From Ruegeria_C sp040830705 (GTDB lineage: Bacteria > Pseudomonadota > Alphaproteobacteria > Rhodobacterales > Rhodobacteraceae), in the NCBI GenBank assembly GCA_040830705.1, contig JBFOME010000014.1:1-64000 (forward strand): 64,000 nucleotides of DNA, read 5' to 3'. A program made the translations under genes and the position numbers. Of the stretch, positions 43,332 to 52,261 are shown one piece after another. Below the pieces are notes generated by a model. It was not told the DNA's origin. It made no database searches and was given only the letters and a program-made list of their open reading frames with translations. Within the stretch, counting starts at the first letter, position 1, and each line of letters starts with the position of its first letter.

Positions 43332-44252
43332 CTATCCGGCATGTTCTTTCACCAGTGTCTGCAGAAACGCCTGTGTGATACGTGTGGGTTCAGGACTGCG
43401 CCGGTTGACGGCCGAAAATGTCGCACGGTAATGCAGCATCTCTGGCAGGATCATCTTCATCTGGCCCTGCTCCACAAAGCTCCGCGTCAGATGGTCCGGC
43501 AGAAAGCCGATATAGCGGCCCGACAATATCAGGATTGTCAGGGCATGCTCGCTCTGGACCTTTGCCGCGCGCCGCAGCTTCAGCGATTGCCCCACATGTA
43601 GGTTCGGAGAGTTGACACTGATACCGGCATAACGTGCCGCCCGAACATCCTCCAAGTCGAGGTCTGACTGGTCAATGTCAAAGAACGGATGCCCCTGCCC
43701 GCAATAGAGGTACATGTTTTCGGTATAGATCGGAACGTAGTTCAGGCTCTTCGAAACGCGATGTTCAGCGATGATGCCGACATCGACATCGCCGCTGATC
43801 AACTTGGTTTCGATCACGTTTGGCGGCTCCAGCGACAGCTCGATCTGAACGTCCGGTGCCAACACATTGAAGGTGCTGATCGCGCGCGCAAGATGGGAGT
43901 CGGGGTTCGAGGCGCATTGATCGAACAAAGCCACGTGAATGCGACCGACCAGATCCTGTTTGATTTCATTCACTTCGGCCTGAAAGTCGGCCACTGACAG
44001 CAGCAGCCGATCGGCGGCAGCCAACACCTTTGCCCCATCTTCGGTCAATGAAAACCCACCCGGGCCCCGGTTGCACAATTTTAGCCCCAATCGAATCTCA
44101 AGATTCGATAAATACTTGGATATTGTGGACCTTCCGATGTTAAGCTCGGTCTCGGCAGCTGAAAGGCCGCCGCTTTCTACTACCGACTTGAAAATTCGTA
44201 ATAAGTTTATGTCGGCTTCGCCGACTTTTGTAATCAGTGACTGTCGCGCCAT
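43332..44252 (-). CDS. LysR family regulator of the TRAP/sulfonate operon
   Basis: 306 aa. The helix-turn-helix is GLSAAETELNIGRSTISKYL, followed by LEIRLGLKLCNRGPGGFSLT. A substrate-binding domain follows (ISGDVDVGIIAEHRVSKSLN). Divergent from the TRAP operon with a 169-base gap containing a LysR-type palindrome, so it is the likely activator. Roseobacter taurine operons described so far use the MocR-type TauR, so a LysR here is a difference. Confidence 0.9.
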   Translation of the reverse strand: MARQSLITKVGEADINLLRIFKSVVESGGLSAAETELNIGRSTISKYLSNLEIRLGLKLCNRGPGGFSLTEDGAKVLAAADRLLLSVADFQAEVNEIKQDLVGRIHVALFDQCASNPDSHLARAISTFNVLAPDVQIELSLEPPNVIETKLISGDVDVGIIAEHRVSKSLNYVPIYTENMYLYCGQGHPFFDIDQSDLDLEDVRAARYAGISVNSPNLHVGQSLKLRRAAKVQSEHALTILILSGRYIGFLPDHLTRSFVEQGQMKMILPEMLHYRATFSAVNRRSPEPTRITQAFLQTLVKEHAG

Positions 44253-44288
44253 GCAATGTTCGCTATTTTTGAAACTTTACGCTCAATA

Positions 44289-44305
44289 GTTACCATTTTG
44301 GCAAC
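44289..44305. promoter_or_regulatory. LysR-box palindrome before the TRAP operon
   Basis: GTTACCATTTTGGCAAC is a near-perfect palindrome (GTTxCCA-ttt-TGGxAAC) and contains T-N11-A (T44291, A44303), the LysR-type consensus. It stands 37 bases before the LysR start codon and 117 before the TRAP gene. Confidence 0.5.
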
Positions 44306-44421
44306 GCGAATCGCAAGCTACACGGGTCGGTACCGGGGCAGATTCGGATTGGAAAATGCGCGACACCGCGCGTTCCAGCGCGCACCTCGGTCATCAGGAA
44401 AAAACCAACCGGGAGACATCA

Positions 44422-45438
44422 ATGTCATTTCTCAAACGGGTCTGCGCTACAACTGCTGCCATTTCAATCACAGCTCTGCTGGCGACCGGGGCGGCTCAAG
44501 CCAAAAATTTCAAAATCGCGGTGGGCGACAGCGGCGGGTCCAGCCAAGAGGCAACCGGCCTGGGCTTCAAGGCCGCGCTCGAAGAACTGTCGGGTGGCAA
44601 GCACACGGCAACGCTGTTCCTGAACGGCCAACTCGGCTCCGAGCAGGACACCGTCAATGATGCGGCCATCGGCACCTTGGACATGTCGCTGCTGGCGATC
44701 AACAACATCACCCCGTTCTCGCCCACCGTTGGCGTGTTCACCCTGCCTTACGTGATCCTCAGCCTTGAGGATGCCGAAAAGCTGACCCAGGGCCCGATCG
44801 GTCAGGAACTGATCGAAAACACCATCAATGACGCCGGTGTGCGCATCATCGGCTGGACCTATACCGGGTTCCGCCGTCTGACGAACTCGAAAAAGCCGGT
44901 CAAATCGGTGGCCGATCTCGAAGGTCTGGTGATCCGCGTTCCCAAGAACGAAATCATGATCGACACCTACAAGGCATGGGGCATCAGCCCAACGCCGATG
45001 GCGTGGTCGGAAACCTTCGCCGGTCTGCAGACCAAAGTTGTTGATGGTCAGGACAACCCCTACACCACCATCAACGCGATGAAGTTCTACGAAGTGCAGA
45101 AATATGTGACAAACATCCGTTACATCTTCTCGATCGAACCGCTCATCATTTCCGAGCAGGTCTTCCAGGAGCTTTCCGTAGAAGATCAGGAAATCGTCCT
45201 TGAAGCGGGCAAAGCCGCGACACAGGCCTCTGCTGACTTCCTGCGCGCCAAGGAAGCCGAGATCAAAGAGATCCTGGTCGAAAAAGGCATGGAAATCGTC
45301 GACCCCGAGAATGACGAAGCCGAGTTCATCGAACTGGCGACTACCGCCGTGTGGCCGAAATTCTACGAAAGCATCGGTGGCGTCGAAAAGCTCAACGCAG
45401 TGCTGGCCGAAATCGGTCGTGAGCCGGTCTCTCAATAA
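44422..45438 (+). CDS. TRAP transporter substrate-binding protein (DctP family)
   Basis: 338 aa from ATG 44422 (MSFLKRVCATTAAISITALL) with GGGAG upstream and a Sec signal ending near AQA. The DctP pattern includes KIAVGDSGGSSQEATGLGFK, DMSLLAINNITPFSPTVGVF and VIRVPKNEIMIDTYKAWGIS, in which R and the following region bind a carboxylate or other anionic group. First gene of the operon. Sulfonate (taurine) binding is inferred from the neighbours. Confidence 0.92.
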   Translation: MSFLKRVCATTAAISITALLATGAAQAKNFKIAVGDSGGSSQEATGLGFKAALEELSGGKHTATLFLNGQLGSEQDTVNDAAIGTLDMSLLAINNITPFSPTVGVFTLPYVILSLEDAEKLTQGPIGQELIENTINDAGVRIIGWTYTGFRRLTNSKKPVKSVADLEGLVIRVPKNEIMIDTYKAWGISPTPMAWSETFAGLQTKVVDGQDNPYTTINAMKFYEVQKYVTNIRYIFSIEPLIISEQVFQELSVEDQEIVLEAGKAATQASADFLRAKEAEIKEILVEKGMEIVDPENDEAEFIELATTAVWPKFYESIGGVEKLNAVLAEIGREPVSQ

Positions 45439-45469
45439 CCGGCAACCGAGCATCCAACAAAAAAATTGC

Positions 45470-45489
45470 GGGGCACCAACTGGTGCCCC
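45470..45489 (+). promoter_or_regulatory. Intercistronic hairpin between TRAP P and Q genes
   Basis: GGGGCACC-aact-GGTGCCCC forms a perfect 8-bp stem in the 72-base gap between the binding protein and small permease genes. No T-run follows. It fits 3'-end stabilisation or attenuation that makes the binding protein more abundant than the membrane subunits. It is matched by the hairpin at 60979. Confidence 0.6.
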
Positions 45490-45510
45490 CAACAATAAAT
45501 GGAGGGTCAG

Positions 45511-46071
45511 ATGTCTAAATTCTGGGGAATTGTCGATAACCTGGAAAGCTATATTTGCCGTGCGTTGCTGGCAATGTTCGTGTGCCTGTTGTTTCTTCAG
45601 GTCGTGGTGAGAACGCTGTTTGCATTCTCGTTTTCCTGGGTCGAGGAACTGTCGATCTACATGTTCGTATGGTTCGTCTTCTTTGGCGCCAGCTATGCGG
45701 CCAAAATGGGTGCCCACAACCGGGTCACGTTCCAGTTCAAGTTCCTGTCTGCGCGTGCGGTCAAGTATATCGAGGCCTTCGCGGACCTCTTCTGGATCTT
45801 CTTCAACGTTGTATTCATCTATCTGGCAATCGATTTCATCTTCAACAAGATGAACCGGTTCCAGTCCTCGCAAACCCTCGGGTTCCACCTGAGCTGGGTC
45901 TATATCGTGCTGCCGATTGCCTTCACCCTGATGACCATCCGGGTGATCCAGGTGAACTACCGCAAACTGGTCTTGGACGAAGAGATGGTCGACCCGGATT
46001 CGATCGATCTCGACGCTGTCAAAGCCGAAGCCGAAAGCCACAACCCCTCCAAGTCTAAGGGAGACAAGTAA
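45511..46071 (+). CDS. TRAP transporter small permease (DctQ family)
   Basis: 186 aa from ATG 45511 (MSKFWGIVDNLESYICRALL) with TGGAGGG upstream. Four membrane spans (about 15-37, 48-68, 88-110, 127-147). The DctQ motif lies in FAFSFSWVEELSIYMFVWFV. The C-terminal tail is charged and cytoplasmic. Its stop overlaps the DctM start by one base. Confidence 0.93.
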   Translation: MSKFWGIVDNLESYICRALLAMFVCLLFLQVVVRTLFAFSFSWVEELSIYMFVWFVFFGASYAAKMGAHNRVTFQFKFLSARAVKYIEAFADLFWIFFNVVFIYLAIDFIFNKMNRFQSSQTLGFHLSWVYIVLPIAFTLMTIRVIQVNYRKLVLDEEMVDPDSIDLDAVKAEAESHNPSKSKGDK

Positions 46072-47411
46072 TGGGCGCTGAAATTATCCCACTGCTGTTT
46101 GGCGGTTTTCTGTTCCTGCTGTTTATCGGCGCTCCGATCACCGTGGCACTCGGCGTTTCGACGCTGATCACCTTCCTGTATCTGGGTGAGAACCCCATCA
46201 AATTCGTCCAGATCGCCTTTACGTCGGTCGGGTCCTTCCCGCTGATGGCGCTGCCAGCCTTCATTCTGGCCGGTGCGTTGATGGAGGCATCTGGCCTGTC
46301 ACGGCGGCTGATCAATGTGGCCGAAAGCTTCGCCGGTCCCTTCACCGGCGGTATGTCGGCCGCAACCGTCATGGCCTGTCTGTTCTTCGGCGCGATCTCT
46401 GGCTCTGGCCCAGCGACGACCGCCGCTGTCGGCATGCTGATGATCCCGGCGATGATCGACCGCGGTTACTCAAAAGGCTTTGCCTCAGCCATCACCGCCT
46501 CGTCGGGTGGTCTGGGGATCGTCATCCCGCCCTCGATCCCGCTGATCATTTTCGGCATTGCAGCGCTTGGTATGCCACCCCCACCGGAGGCTGTAGAAGA
46601 ATTCGGCCAGTTCCAGACCGTTTCGATCCCGAAACTGTTCATCGCCGGTTTCATGCCCGCCTTCCTGATCGCAGGCAGCTTGCTGCTGATGAACTATATC
46701 CTGGCGAAAAAGAACAACTACACCGGTAGCACCGAAGGTTGGTCCGCACGCGAGATCTGGTGCGAGATGTATCGCGGATTCTGGGCGCTAATGGCCCCAG
46801 TGGTGATCCTTGGCGGCATCTATTCGGGCTATTTCACACCGACCGAAGCGGCCATCGTGGCGATCTTCTACACGCTGATCGTGGGCGCATTCATCTATCG
46901 TGAACTGTCCTGGAAAAGCCTGTTCGGCGCGCTGGAAACCACCACCTGGCTAACCGGCCGCGTGCTGTTGATCATGTTTACCGCAACCGTGTTCGGGCGG
47001 CTTCTGGTCGAAAACCAGGTTCCCGCCGTGATCGCGCAGGGGATGCTGTCCTTCACCGACAACATCTATGTGATCTGGACGCTGGTCATCCTGTTCCTGC
47101 TGTTTGTCGGCATGTTCATGGAAACGCTGGCAACAATCCTGATCCTGGTGCCGGTGATGCTACCTGTGGCCTATAGCGTCGGTATCGACCCGATCCACTT
47201 TGGCGTGGTCATGGTCTGTACGCTGGGCATTGGCTTCCAGACGCCGCCATTGGGTGAAAACCTGTTCATTGCGTCGGGGATCTCGAAAATCTCGATCGAA
47301 GAGATCTCGCTGCGAGCCCTGCCCTTCGCCTTCATCAACACGGTTGCGATCTTTGTCATAGCGTTCTTCCCCGAGATCACGCTCTGGCTGCCGCGCTTGT
47401 TTGGCTACTGA
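46071..47411 (+). CDS. TRAP transporter large permease (DctM family)
   Basis: 446 aa, about twelve membrane spans, normal length. The sodium/substrate-site hallmarks are SFPLMALPAFILAGALMEAS, ISGSGPATTAAVGMLMIPAM and SSGGLGIVIPPSIPLIIFG, with GFQTPPLGENLF in the second half. It forms the secondary, sodium-driven transporter with the DctQ- and DctP-type proteins. Confidence 0.95.
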   Translation: MGAEIIPLLFGGFLFLLFIGAPITVALGVSTLITFLYLGENPIKFVQIAFTSVGSFPLMALPAFILAGALMEASGLSRRLINVAESFAGPFTGGMSAATVMACLFFGAISGSGPATTAAVGMLMIPAMIDRGYSKGFASAITASSGGLGIVIPPSIPLIIFGIAALGMPPPPEAVEEFGQFQTVSIPKLFIAGFMPAFLIAGSLLLMNYILAKKNNYTGSTEGWSAREIWCEMYRGFWALMAPVVILGGIYSGYFTPTEAAIVAIFYTLIVGAFIYRELSWKSLFGALETTTWLTGRVLLIMFTATVFGRLLVENQVPAVIAQGMLSFTDNIYVIWTLVILFLLFVGMFMETLATILILVPVMLPVAYSVGIDPIHFGVVMVCTLGIGFQTPPLGENLFIASGISKISIEEISLRALPFAFINTVAIFVIAFFPEITLWLPRLFGY

Positions 47412-47432
47412 GGCGGTTGAAAGGAAAAGCTC

Positions 47433-47924
47433 ATGAAACAGAAGATCACACATATCCTCTTCGCAACCGCACTGACGAAACACTCAAGCTATGCGTTGAC
47501 GCATGCGGCCAGCCTGGCCGAGTCGACCGGGGCCAAGCTGCATGTTCTGCATGTGGCCGAACCCCTCAGCGACGATGCGTTGATCACCATGCGGATGTTC
47601 ATGCAGGATGCGGGTTCTCGCTCTGAAGCGCTGAAAGCCCGGCATGACCACATGAAGGCGGTGCTGACCGAACGCCAAAAGGAATTCTGGGCAACTCTGC
47701 CCGAAGAAGACCGAGGCATTCAGGATCAGATCGAGTCGATCGAGATCATTGATGGCCACCCCGCCGAGGTGATCCTGCGCCGCGCCCGCGAGTTGAAATG
47801 CGATCTAATCGTGTTGGGAGCCCATGAACATGGGTTCTCGCAAACCTTCCTGGGTACCGTCGCCAAGCGCGTGCTGCGCCGCGCCGATATCCCGACACTG
47901 GTCGTCCCTTACAGGGACGACTGA
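47433..47924 (+). CDS. Universal stress protein (TRAP-associated, TeaD-like)
   Basis: 163 aa. The ATP-binding signature is in VLGAHEHGFSQTFLGTVAKR (G129 to G141), ending with VLRRADIPTLVVP. USP proteins encoded in TRAP operons, such as TeaD, bind ATP and modulate transport. It follows DctM by 21 bases and precedes the NTF2-like subunit gene, so all share one transcript. Confidence 0.9.
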   Translation: MKQKITHILFATALTKHSSYALTHAASLAESTGAKLHVLHVAEPLSDDALITMRMFMQDAGSRSEALKARHDHMKAVLTERQKEFWATLPEEDRGIQDQIESIEIIDGHPAEVILRRARELKCDLIVLGAHEHGFSQTFLGTVAKRVLRRADIPTLVVPYRDD

Positions 47925-47957
47925 ATAATCGACTAACCTCTTAAGAAAGAAAAAAAA

Positions 47958-48344
47958 ATGACCAATACCCTGACCGCCAAAGATCTGGCGGATACGTTTG
48001 ACTCGTTCAATCGCCACGATATCGACGGCGTGATGACCCACTTTGCCGATGACTGCGTGTTCTATACGGTGGGTGGTGACGAAAAATATGGCAACAAGGT
48101 CGAAGGCGCTGCCGCCATCGCCGCCGCCTTCTCCGGCGTCTGGGCTGGCATGAAGGATGCCCATTGGGACCACCACAGCCATTTCGTGCATGGTGACCGC
48201 GCCGTGTCCGAATGGACCTTCTCGGGCACCGACGCCGATGGCATGCGCGTCGAGGCCGAAGGCGCCGATCTGTTCACGCTGCGCGACGGCAAGATCATCG
48301 TCAAACAAGCGCTGCGCAAGTCCCGGCCAATGTTCAAGGCCTGA
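47958..48344 (+). CDS. tauX: NTF2-like protein, probable taurine dehydrogenase small subunit (TauX-like)
   Basis: 128 aa with the SnoaL/NTF2 pattern: LADTFDSFNRHDIDGVMTHF, DDCVFYTVGG, VEAEGADLFTLRDGKIIVKQ. It is directly upstream of an FAD-dependent oxidoreductase gene. In Rhodobacter and Paracoccus taurine loci a small protein (TauX) and an FAD protein (TauY) form taurine dehydrogenase, next to TRAP and TauZ genes. The call rests on this context more than on sequence; alternatively it could be an unrelated SnoaL protein. Confidence 0.55.
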   Translation: MTNTLTAKDLADTFDSFNRHDIDGVMTHFADDCVFYTVGGDEKYGNKVEGAAAIAAAFSGVWAGMKDAHWDHHSHFVHGDRAVSEWTFSGTDADGMRVEAEGADLFTLRDGKIIVKQALRKSRPMFKA

Positions 48345-48374
48345 ATCTAACACTCTGTCCCGCGAGAATTCGTC

Positions 48375-49781
48375 ATGGTTGATAATGCGATCCCCCGACA
48401 CTGGCCCAAGTCCAGCTATGACCCAAAATACGATCCTATTGTCGATGCCGGTCCCGGCCATAACCGCGACCACGCGCCGACCTACTGGATCGGAACCGCC
48501 GGTACTCCGCCCCAGGATGACGGCCCCGTCTCGGGCGATTTCGACGCTGATGTCGTTGTCATCGGGTCGGGCTATACCGGCCTGTCCACCGCCATCCATC
48601 TGGCCAAGGAACATGGTATTCAAGCGGTTGTGCTTGAAGCCAATACCGTTGCCTGGGGCTGCTCGACCCGCAATGGCGGGCAGGCCCAGATCTCGTCGGG
48701 GCGGCTGAAACGGTCGCAGTGGATTCAGCGCTGGGGCGTTGACGTGGCCAAGGGCATGCATGCCGAGGTTACCGAAGCGTTTGAGCTGTTCAATGACCTG
48801 ATCGCGCAGGATGACATCAACTGCGATCCACAGCCCGGCGGGCATTACTACATCGCCCACCGGGAAAAGGTGATGGCTGGGCTGAAAAGCGAAAGCGCAC
48901 TGCTGAACGACACGTTCGGCTATGGCTCTCGCATCATGTCGCGGGACGAGCTGCATGAAGGCCATGTGCGCGACCAGGAAGCCGCCGGCGCCATGTGGGA
49001 ACCCGACGGCACCTGCATCCATGCGGGCAAGCTGGCCTTTGGCTATGTCAACATGGCCCGCCGTCTGGGGGCAAAGATCCACACGGCCAGCCCGGTGACC
49101 GGATGGACCGTCAAGAACGGCGTGCATCATCTGCGCACGCCGGGCGGAACCGTGCGGGCCAAGAAGGTGGCGCTTGCCACCGCAGGCTACACCCCTCCGG
49201 GTCTGAACAAGAAGACCAAGCATCGCCTGATGCCAATCCTGTCAAACTCGCTGGTCACCCGCCCCCTGACAGAGGCGGAACTGGCCGAATGCGGCATCCA
49301 GACCAAATCTCCGCTGACCGATACGCGCACCTTGCGCCACTACTATCGTCTTTTGCCTGACAACCGAATGCAGATCGGCAGCCGCAGCGCCCTGACCGGG
49401 CGGGATGCGGAAAACGAAAAGCACCTGGACCTGTTGAAGAAAGGTCTGGCCCGGAAATTCCCCGCACTGGAGGATATCAACCTGGATTATTCCTGGTGGG
49501 GATGGGTCGATGTCAGCCATGACATGATGCCACGGATCTTTCAGCCGGATCCGGATGAAAGCATCTATTACGCCATGGGCTATGGCGGCAACGGCGTGAT
49601 GTATTCCGCGCAGGCAGGGCGTCGCATGGCCCAGCTGGTAGCGGGCGACAAATCGGACAAGGCGTTTTCGCTACCGATCTTCACGTCCCCGCTGCCCAGC
49701 CATGGGCTGCTGACCCCATTCCGCCGGGTCGGTCAGAAATTTGCCTATGTCTGGTACTACCTGAAGGACGAAATCATCTAG
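48375..49781 (+). CDS. tauY: FAD-dependent oxidoreductase (DAO family), probable taurine dehydrogenase large subunit (TauY-like)
   Basis: 468 aa. The FAD dinucleotide motif is GSGYTG at 64-69 in VVIGSGYTGLSTAIHL, followed by WGCSTRNGGQAQISSG, the mark of the gamma-glutamylputrescine/amine oxidase subgroup of DAO enzymes. The C-terminus has YYAMGYGGNGVMYSAQAGRR, which closes the FAD site. It should oxidatively deaminate an amine; in this TRAP/TauZ context taurine to sulfoacetaldehyde is the best guess. No xsc or pta gene is in the window. Confidence 0.62.
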   Translation: MVDNAIPRHWPKSSYDPKYDPIVDAGPGHNRDHAPTYWIGTAGTPPQDDGPVSGDFDADVVVIGSGYTGLSTAIHLAKEHGIQAVVLEANTVAWGCSTRNGGQAQISSGRLKRSQWIQRWGVDVAKGMHAEVTEAFELFNDLIAQDDINCDPQPGGHYYIAHREKVMAGLKSESALLNDTFGYGSRIMSRDELHEGHVRDQEAAGAMWEPDGTCIHAGKLAFGYVNMARRLGAKIHTASPVTGWTVKNGVHHLRTPGGTVRAKKVALATAGYTPPGLNKKTKHRLMPILSNSLVTRPLTEAELAECGIQTKSPLTDTRTLRHYYRLLPDNRMQIGSRSALTGRDAENEKHLDLLKKGLARKFPALEDINLDYSWWGWVDVSHDMMPRIFQPDPDESIYYAMGYGGNGVMYSAQAGRRMAQLVAGDKSDKAFSLPIFTSPLPSHGLLTPFRRVGQKFAYVWYYLKDEII

Positions 49782-49877
49782 CATGACCGGCGTTCAACCA
49801 CCGAGACCGCAAGCGTTCATAAAGATGAAAACGACCAAGGAAGACATGCGCTCAAATCGCGCAGCCTGACACTAGCT

Positions 49878-49905
49878 CCCGCCGCTGCCAGCCGGTTGCG
49901 GCGGG
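49878..49905. other. Hairpin in the gap after the FAD oxidoreductase gene
   Basis: CCCGCCGC-N12-GCGGCGGG is a perfect 8-bp stem about 100 bases after the stop at 49781. The 228-base gap to the exporter gene holds no gene. The hairpin lacks a T-run and may be a regulatory or stabilising element. Confidence 0.35.
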
Positions 49906-50009
49906 ATCAGAACGATACTAGTAGACACTCGACCGGGCGAATGGCCCGAACTATCGGCACCCCGAAGCCCGCCTCGCCAGCCAAGGGTGCCACTTTCAGG
50001 AATACCAGG

Positions 50010-51044
50010 ATGCAAACAGCAGATTTCACCCGTACCAAGGTGCGGGGTTTTTCGGATTTCTTGCGGCAGAACGGGCAAGGTTTCCTTGTCTCTGCCGTTG
50101 TAGCAGCGGCGGCGCAGTTTCTGTCGGAACATTACGGCGCGCCCGCGATGCTGATGGCCCTGCTGCTTGGCATCGCCTTCCACTTTCTGGCCGAGGACGG
50201 CCCCTGCAAGCCCGGAATCGAGTTTACCTCGCGCACCGTTCTGCGATTTGGCGTCGCCCTGCTGGGCGCGAGGATCAGCGTGGAATTGATGGTGGGGCTG
50301 GGCGCCGGCTTGATCACCGTGGTTGTCATTGCAGTTGTGGCGACGATTCTCTTTGGCCTACTTGGCGCGCGGCTGCTGGGCCGGGGCTGGCGTTTTGGGT
50401 TGCTCACCGGCGGCTCAGTGGCGATCTGCGGCGCATCGGCAGCGATGGCGATCTCGGCGGTGCTGCCCAAGAACGAGCATTCCGAACGCAACCTGATCTT
50501 CACTGTCTTGGCGGTGACCTGCCTTTCTACGGTTGCGATGATCGTCTACCCCATCCTGACCGAGGCGTTCGATTTCAACTCCGAGTATTCCGGTGTTTTC
50601 CTCGGCGGCACGATCCACGATGTGGCGCAGGTTGTTGGCGCGGGTTTCTCAGTCTCTGACGAGACCGGTGAGGTCGCAACCCTGGTCAAGCTGATCCGTG
50701 TCGCGATGCTGGCCCCGGTGGTTCTGGTGATCTCGGTCCTGGTCCGCAAATATGCCGAAGACGGAGCAACCGATGGCAAACGGCCCCCGGTTCTGCCCTT
50801 CTTTGTCGTCGGGTTCCTGATCTTCGCCGTGTTGAACTCGCTGGGCCTGATCCCGGCCGCCGTTGTCGATGTGATGAGCAGTCTCAGCCGCTGGGCGTTG
50901 CTGATCTCAATCGCTGCGGTTGGCATGAAAACCTCGCTCAAGCGTATCCTTGACGTAGGCGGTCAGGCCATCGTGCTTATCGTCGCTGAAACCATCTTCA
51001 TCGCCATCTTTGTCCTGCTGGGCGTTGTGCTGATCGGCCATTAA
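50010..51044 (+). CDS. tauZ: YeiH/UPF0324 family exporter, TauZ-like (putative sulfate exporter)
   Basis: 344 aa from ATG 50010 (MQTADFTRTKVRGFSDFLRQ), with AGGAATACCAGG upstream; the longer reading adds an unlikely leader. About ten membrane spans. Family blocks are LTGGSVAICGASAAMAISAV and FLGGTIHDVAQVVGAGFSVS. In taurine-degrading Rhodobacteraceae and Paracoccus, TauZ of this family is proposed to export the sulfate released from sulfite. Its presence supports a sulfonate substrate for the operon. Confidence 0.72.
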   Translation: MQTADFTRTKVRGFSDFLRQNGQGFLVSAVVAAAAQFLSEHYGAPAMLMALLLGIAFHFLAEDGPCKPGIEFTSRTVLRFGVALLGARISVELMVGLGAGLITVVVIAVVATILFGLLGARLLGRGWRFGLLTGGSVAICGASAAMAISAVLPKNEHSERNLIFTVLAVTCLSTVAMIVYPILTEAFDFNSEYSGVFLGGTIHDVAQVVGAGFSVSDETGEVATLVKLIRVAMLAPVVLVISVLVRKYAEDGATDGKRPPVLPFFVVGFLIFAVLNSLGLIPAAVVDVMSSLSRWALLISIAAVGMKTSLKRILDVGGQAIVLIVAETIFIAIFVLLGVVLIGH

Positions 51045-51092
51045 TCGACCCGGCCCATCGCAGCCTCAAGTATCAAGAAAGGAAGCCAAACC

Positions 51093-51458
51093 ATGCAATT
51101 CCACGTCATCGATATTGCCAATGACACGCCAAAATCCACCGGCCAAAGACGACTGGCAGATCTGCCGGACCGCGTCGTCTCGGGCGACCCGCACCACAAC
51201 ACCGAAATTCAGTTCACCAGCCCCGATGGCAAGCTGACGGTCGGCACATGGACCTCAACCCCCGGCAAGTGGCACGCCTTCACCGACAAGGACGAATACT
51301 GCTACATCGTCTCGGGTCACTGTGCGCTGATCCACGAGGACGGCACCCGCCGCGAATTTCGGACTGGCGCGTCGTTCTTCATCCCTGACGGTTTTGCCGG
51401 GTTCTGGGAGGTGATCGAAACCACCACCAAACACTTCGTCATTCGGGATACCAAATAA
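51093..51458 (+). CDS. Cupin domain protein (cupin_3 type)
   Basis: 121 aa, GAAAGGAAG ribosome binding site. The cupin core is GKWHAFTDKDEYCYIVSGHC and DGTRREFRTGASFFIPDGFA, similar to the (S)-ureidoglycine/ethanolamine cupin group. It may bind the operon's substrate or metal. Last plus-strand gene of the taurine-like operon; convergent with the KduD-like gene 33 bases away. Confidence 0.82.
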   Translation: MQFHVIDIANDTPKSTGQRRLADLPDRVVSGDPHHNTEIQFTSPDGKLTVGTWTSTPGKWHAFTDKDEYCYIVSGHCALIHEDGTRREFRTGASFFIPDGFAGFWEVIETTTKHFVIRDTK

Positions 51459-51490
51459 TCCCTGCCTCTGGCGCCGGAGACACCGCGTTG

Positions 51491-52261
51491 TCACCGGCCC
51501 ATCCACCCCCCGTCGACCACCAGTATCTCGCCATTCACATAATCCGATGCGGAAGAGGCGAGAAATACCACCGGCCCGGCAAAGTCCTGAGGTCTGCCCC
51601 AACGCCCCTGCGGAATGCGATCCAGAATCGCCTTCGACCGGTCCGGGTCATCCTGCAAGGCCTGGGTGTTGTCGGTGGCGATGTAGCCCGGCGCGATGGC
51701 GTTGACATTCAACCCATGCGGCGCCCACTCATTGGCCAGTGCTTTGGTCAATTGCCCGATCCCACCCTTCGAGGCCGCATAGCCCGGCACTGTGATGCCG
51801 CCCTGAAAGGTCAGCAGTGAGGCGGTGAAGATGATCTTGCCACGGCCCCGTCCGACCATACCCCGTCCAATCTCACGCGAGAGAACAAACTGGGCAGACA
51901 GGTTCACCTCGATCACTTCGTCCCACCAGTCGTCGGGATGCTCGGCGGCGGGCTTGCGTTTGATGGTTCCGGCATTGTTGACCAGAATATCCGGCTCAAC
52001 CCCGTCCGCCGCCTGTTGCGCTGCAAAGGCCTGCACCGCTGCGCGGTCGGAAAAGTCGCATTGGTAGGCCCTGAAACTGCGCCCCATCGCGGTTACAGCT
52101 TGTTCTACCGCGCTTCCCGATGGTTCCAACGACGCAGACACTCCGATGATATCGGCCCCTGCCCCGGCCAAGGCCTCAGCCATCCCGCGCCCGATGCCAC
52201 GTTTGCATCCGGTCACCAGCGCGGTTTGGCCCGAAAGATCAAAACTCTGCATCACACTCAT
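51491..52261 (-). CDS. SDR oxidoreductase, KduD-like (2-deoxy-D-gluconate 3-dehydrogenase type)
   Basis: 256 aa. The Rossmann motif TGCKRGIG is at 17-24, NNAG in ILVNNAGTIKRKPAAEHPDD, and YAASKGGIGQLTKALANEWA with the catalytic Tyr and Lys. APHGLNVNAIAPGYIATDNT and DRIPQGRWGRPQDFAG are characteristic of KduD, which oxidises 2-deoxygluconate or 2-keto-3-deoxygluconate derivatives. The start overlaps the stop of the MDR gene by 4 bases. Confidence 0.85.
   Translation of the reverse strand: MSVMQSFDLSGQTALVTGCKRGIGRGMAEALAGAGADIIGVSASLEPSGSAVEQAVTAMGRSFRAYQCDFSDRAAVQAFAAQQAADGVEPDILVNNAGTIKRKPAAEHPDDWWDEVIEVNLSAQFVLSREIGRGMVGRGRGKIIFTASLLTFQGGITVPGYAASKGGIGQLTKALANEWAPHGLNVNAIAPGYIATDNTQALQDDPDRSKAILDRIPQGRWGRPQDFAGPVVFLASSASDYVNGEILVVDGGWMGR

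Noticed and set aside
44464..46041. 525-codon minus-strand frame opposite the TRAP genes
   Set aside because: Antisense shadow of DctP and DctQ; composition dominated by Asp, His and Phe with no recognisable fold.
47805..49223. 472-codon minus-strand frame opposite the NTF2-like and FAD oxidoreductase genes
   Set aside because: Antisense shadow; the sense frames carry clear family motifs.
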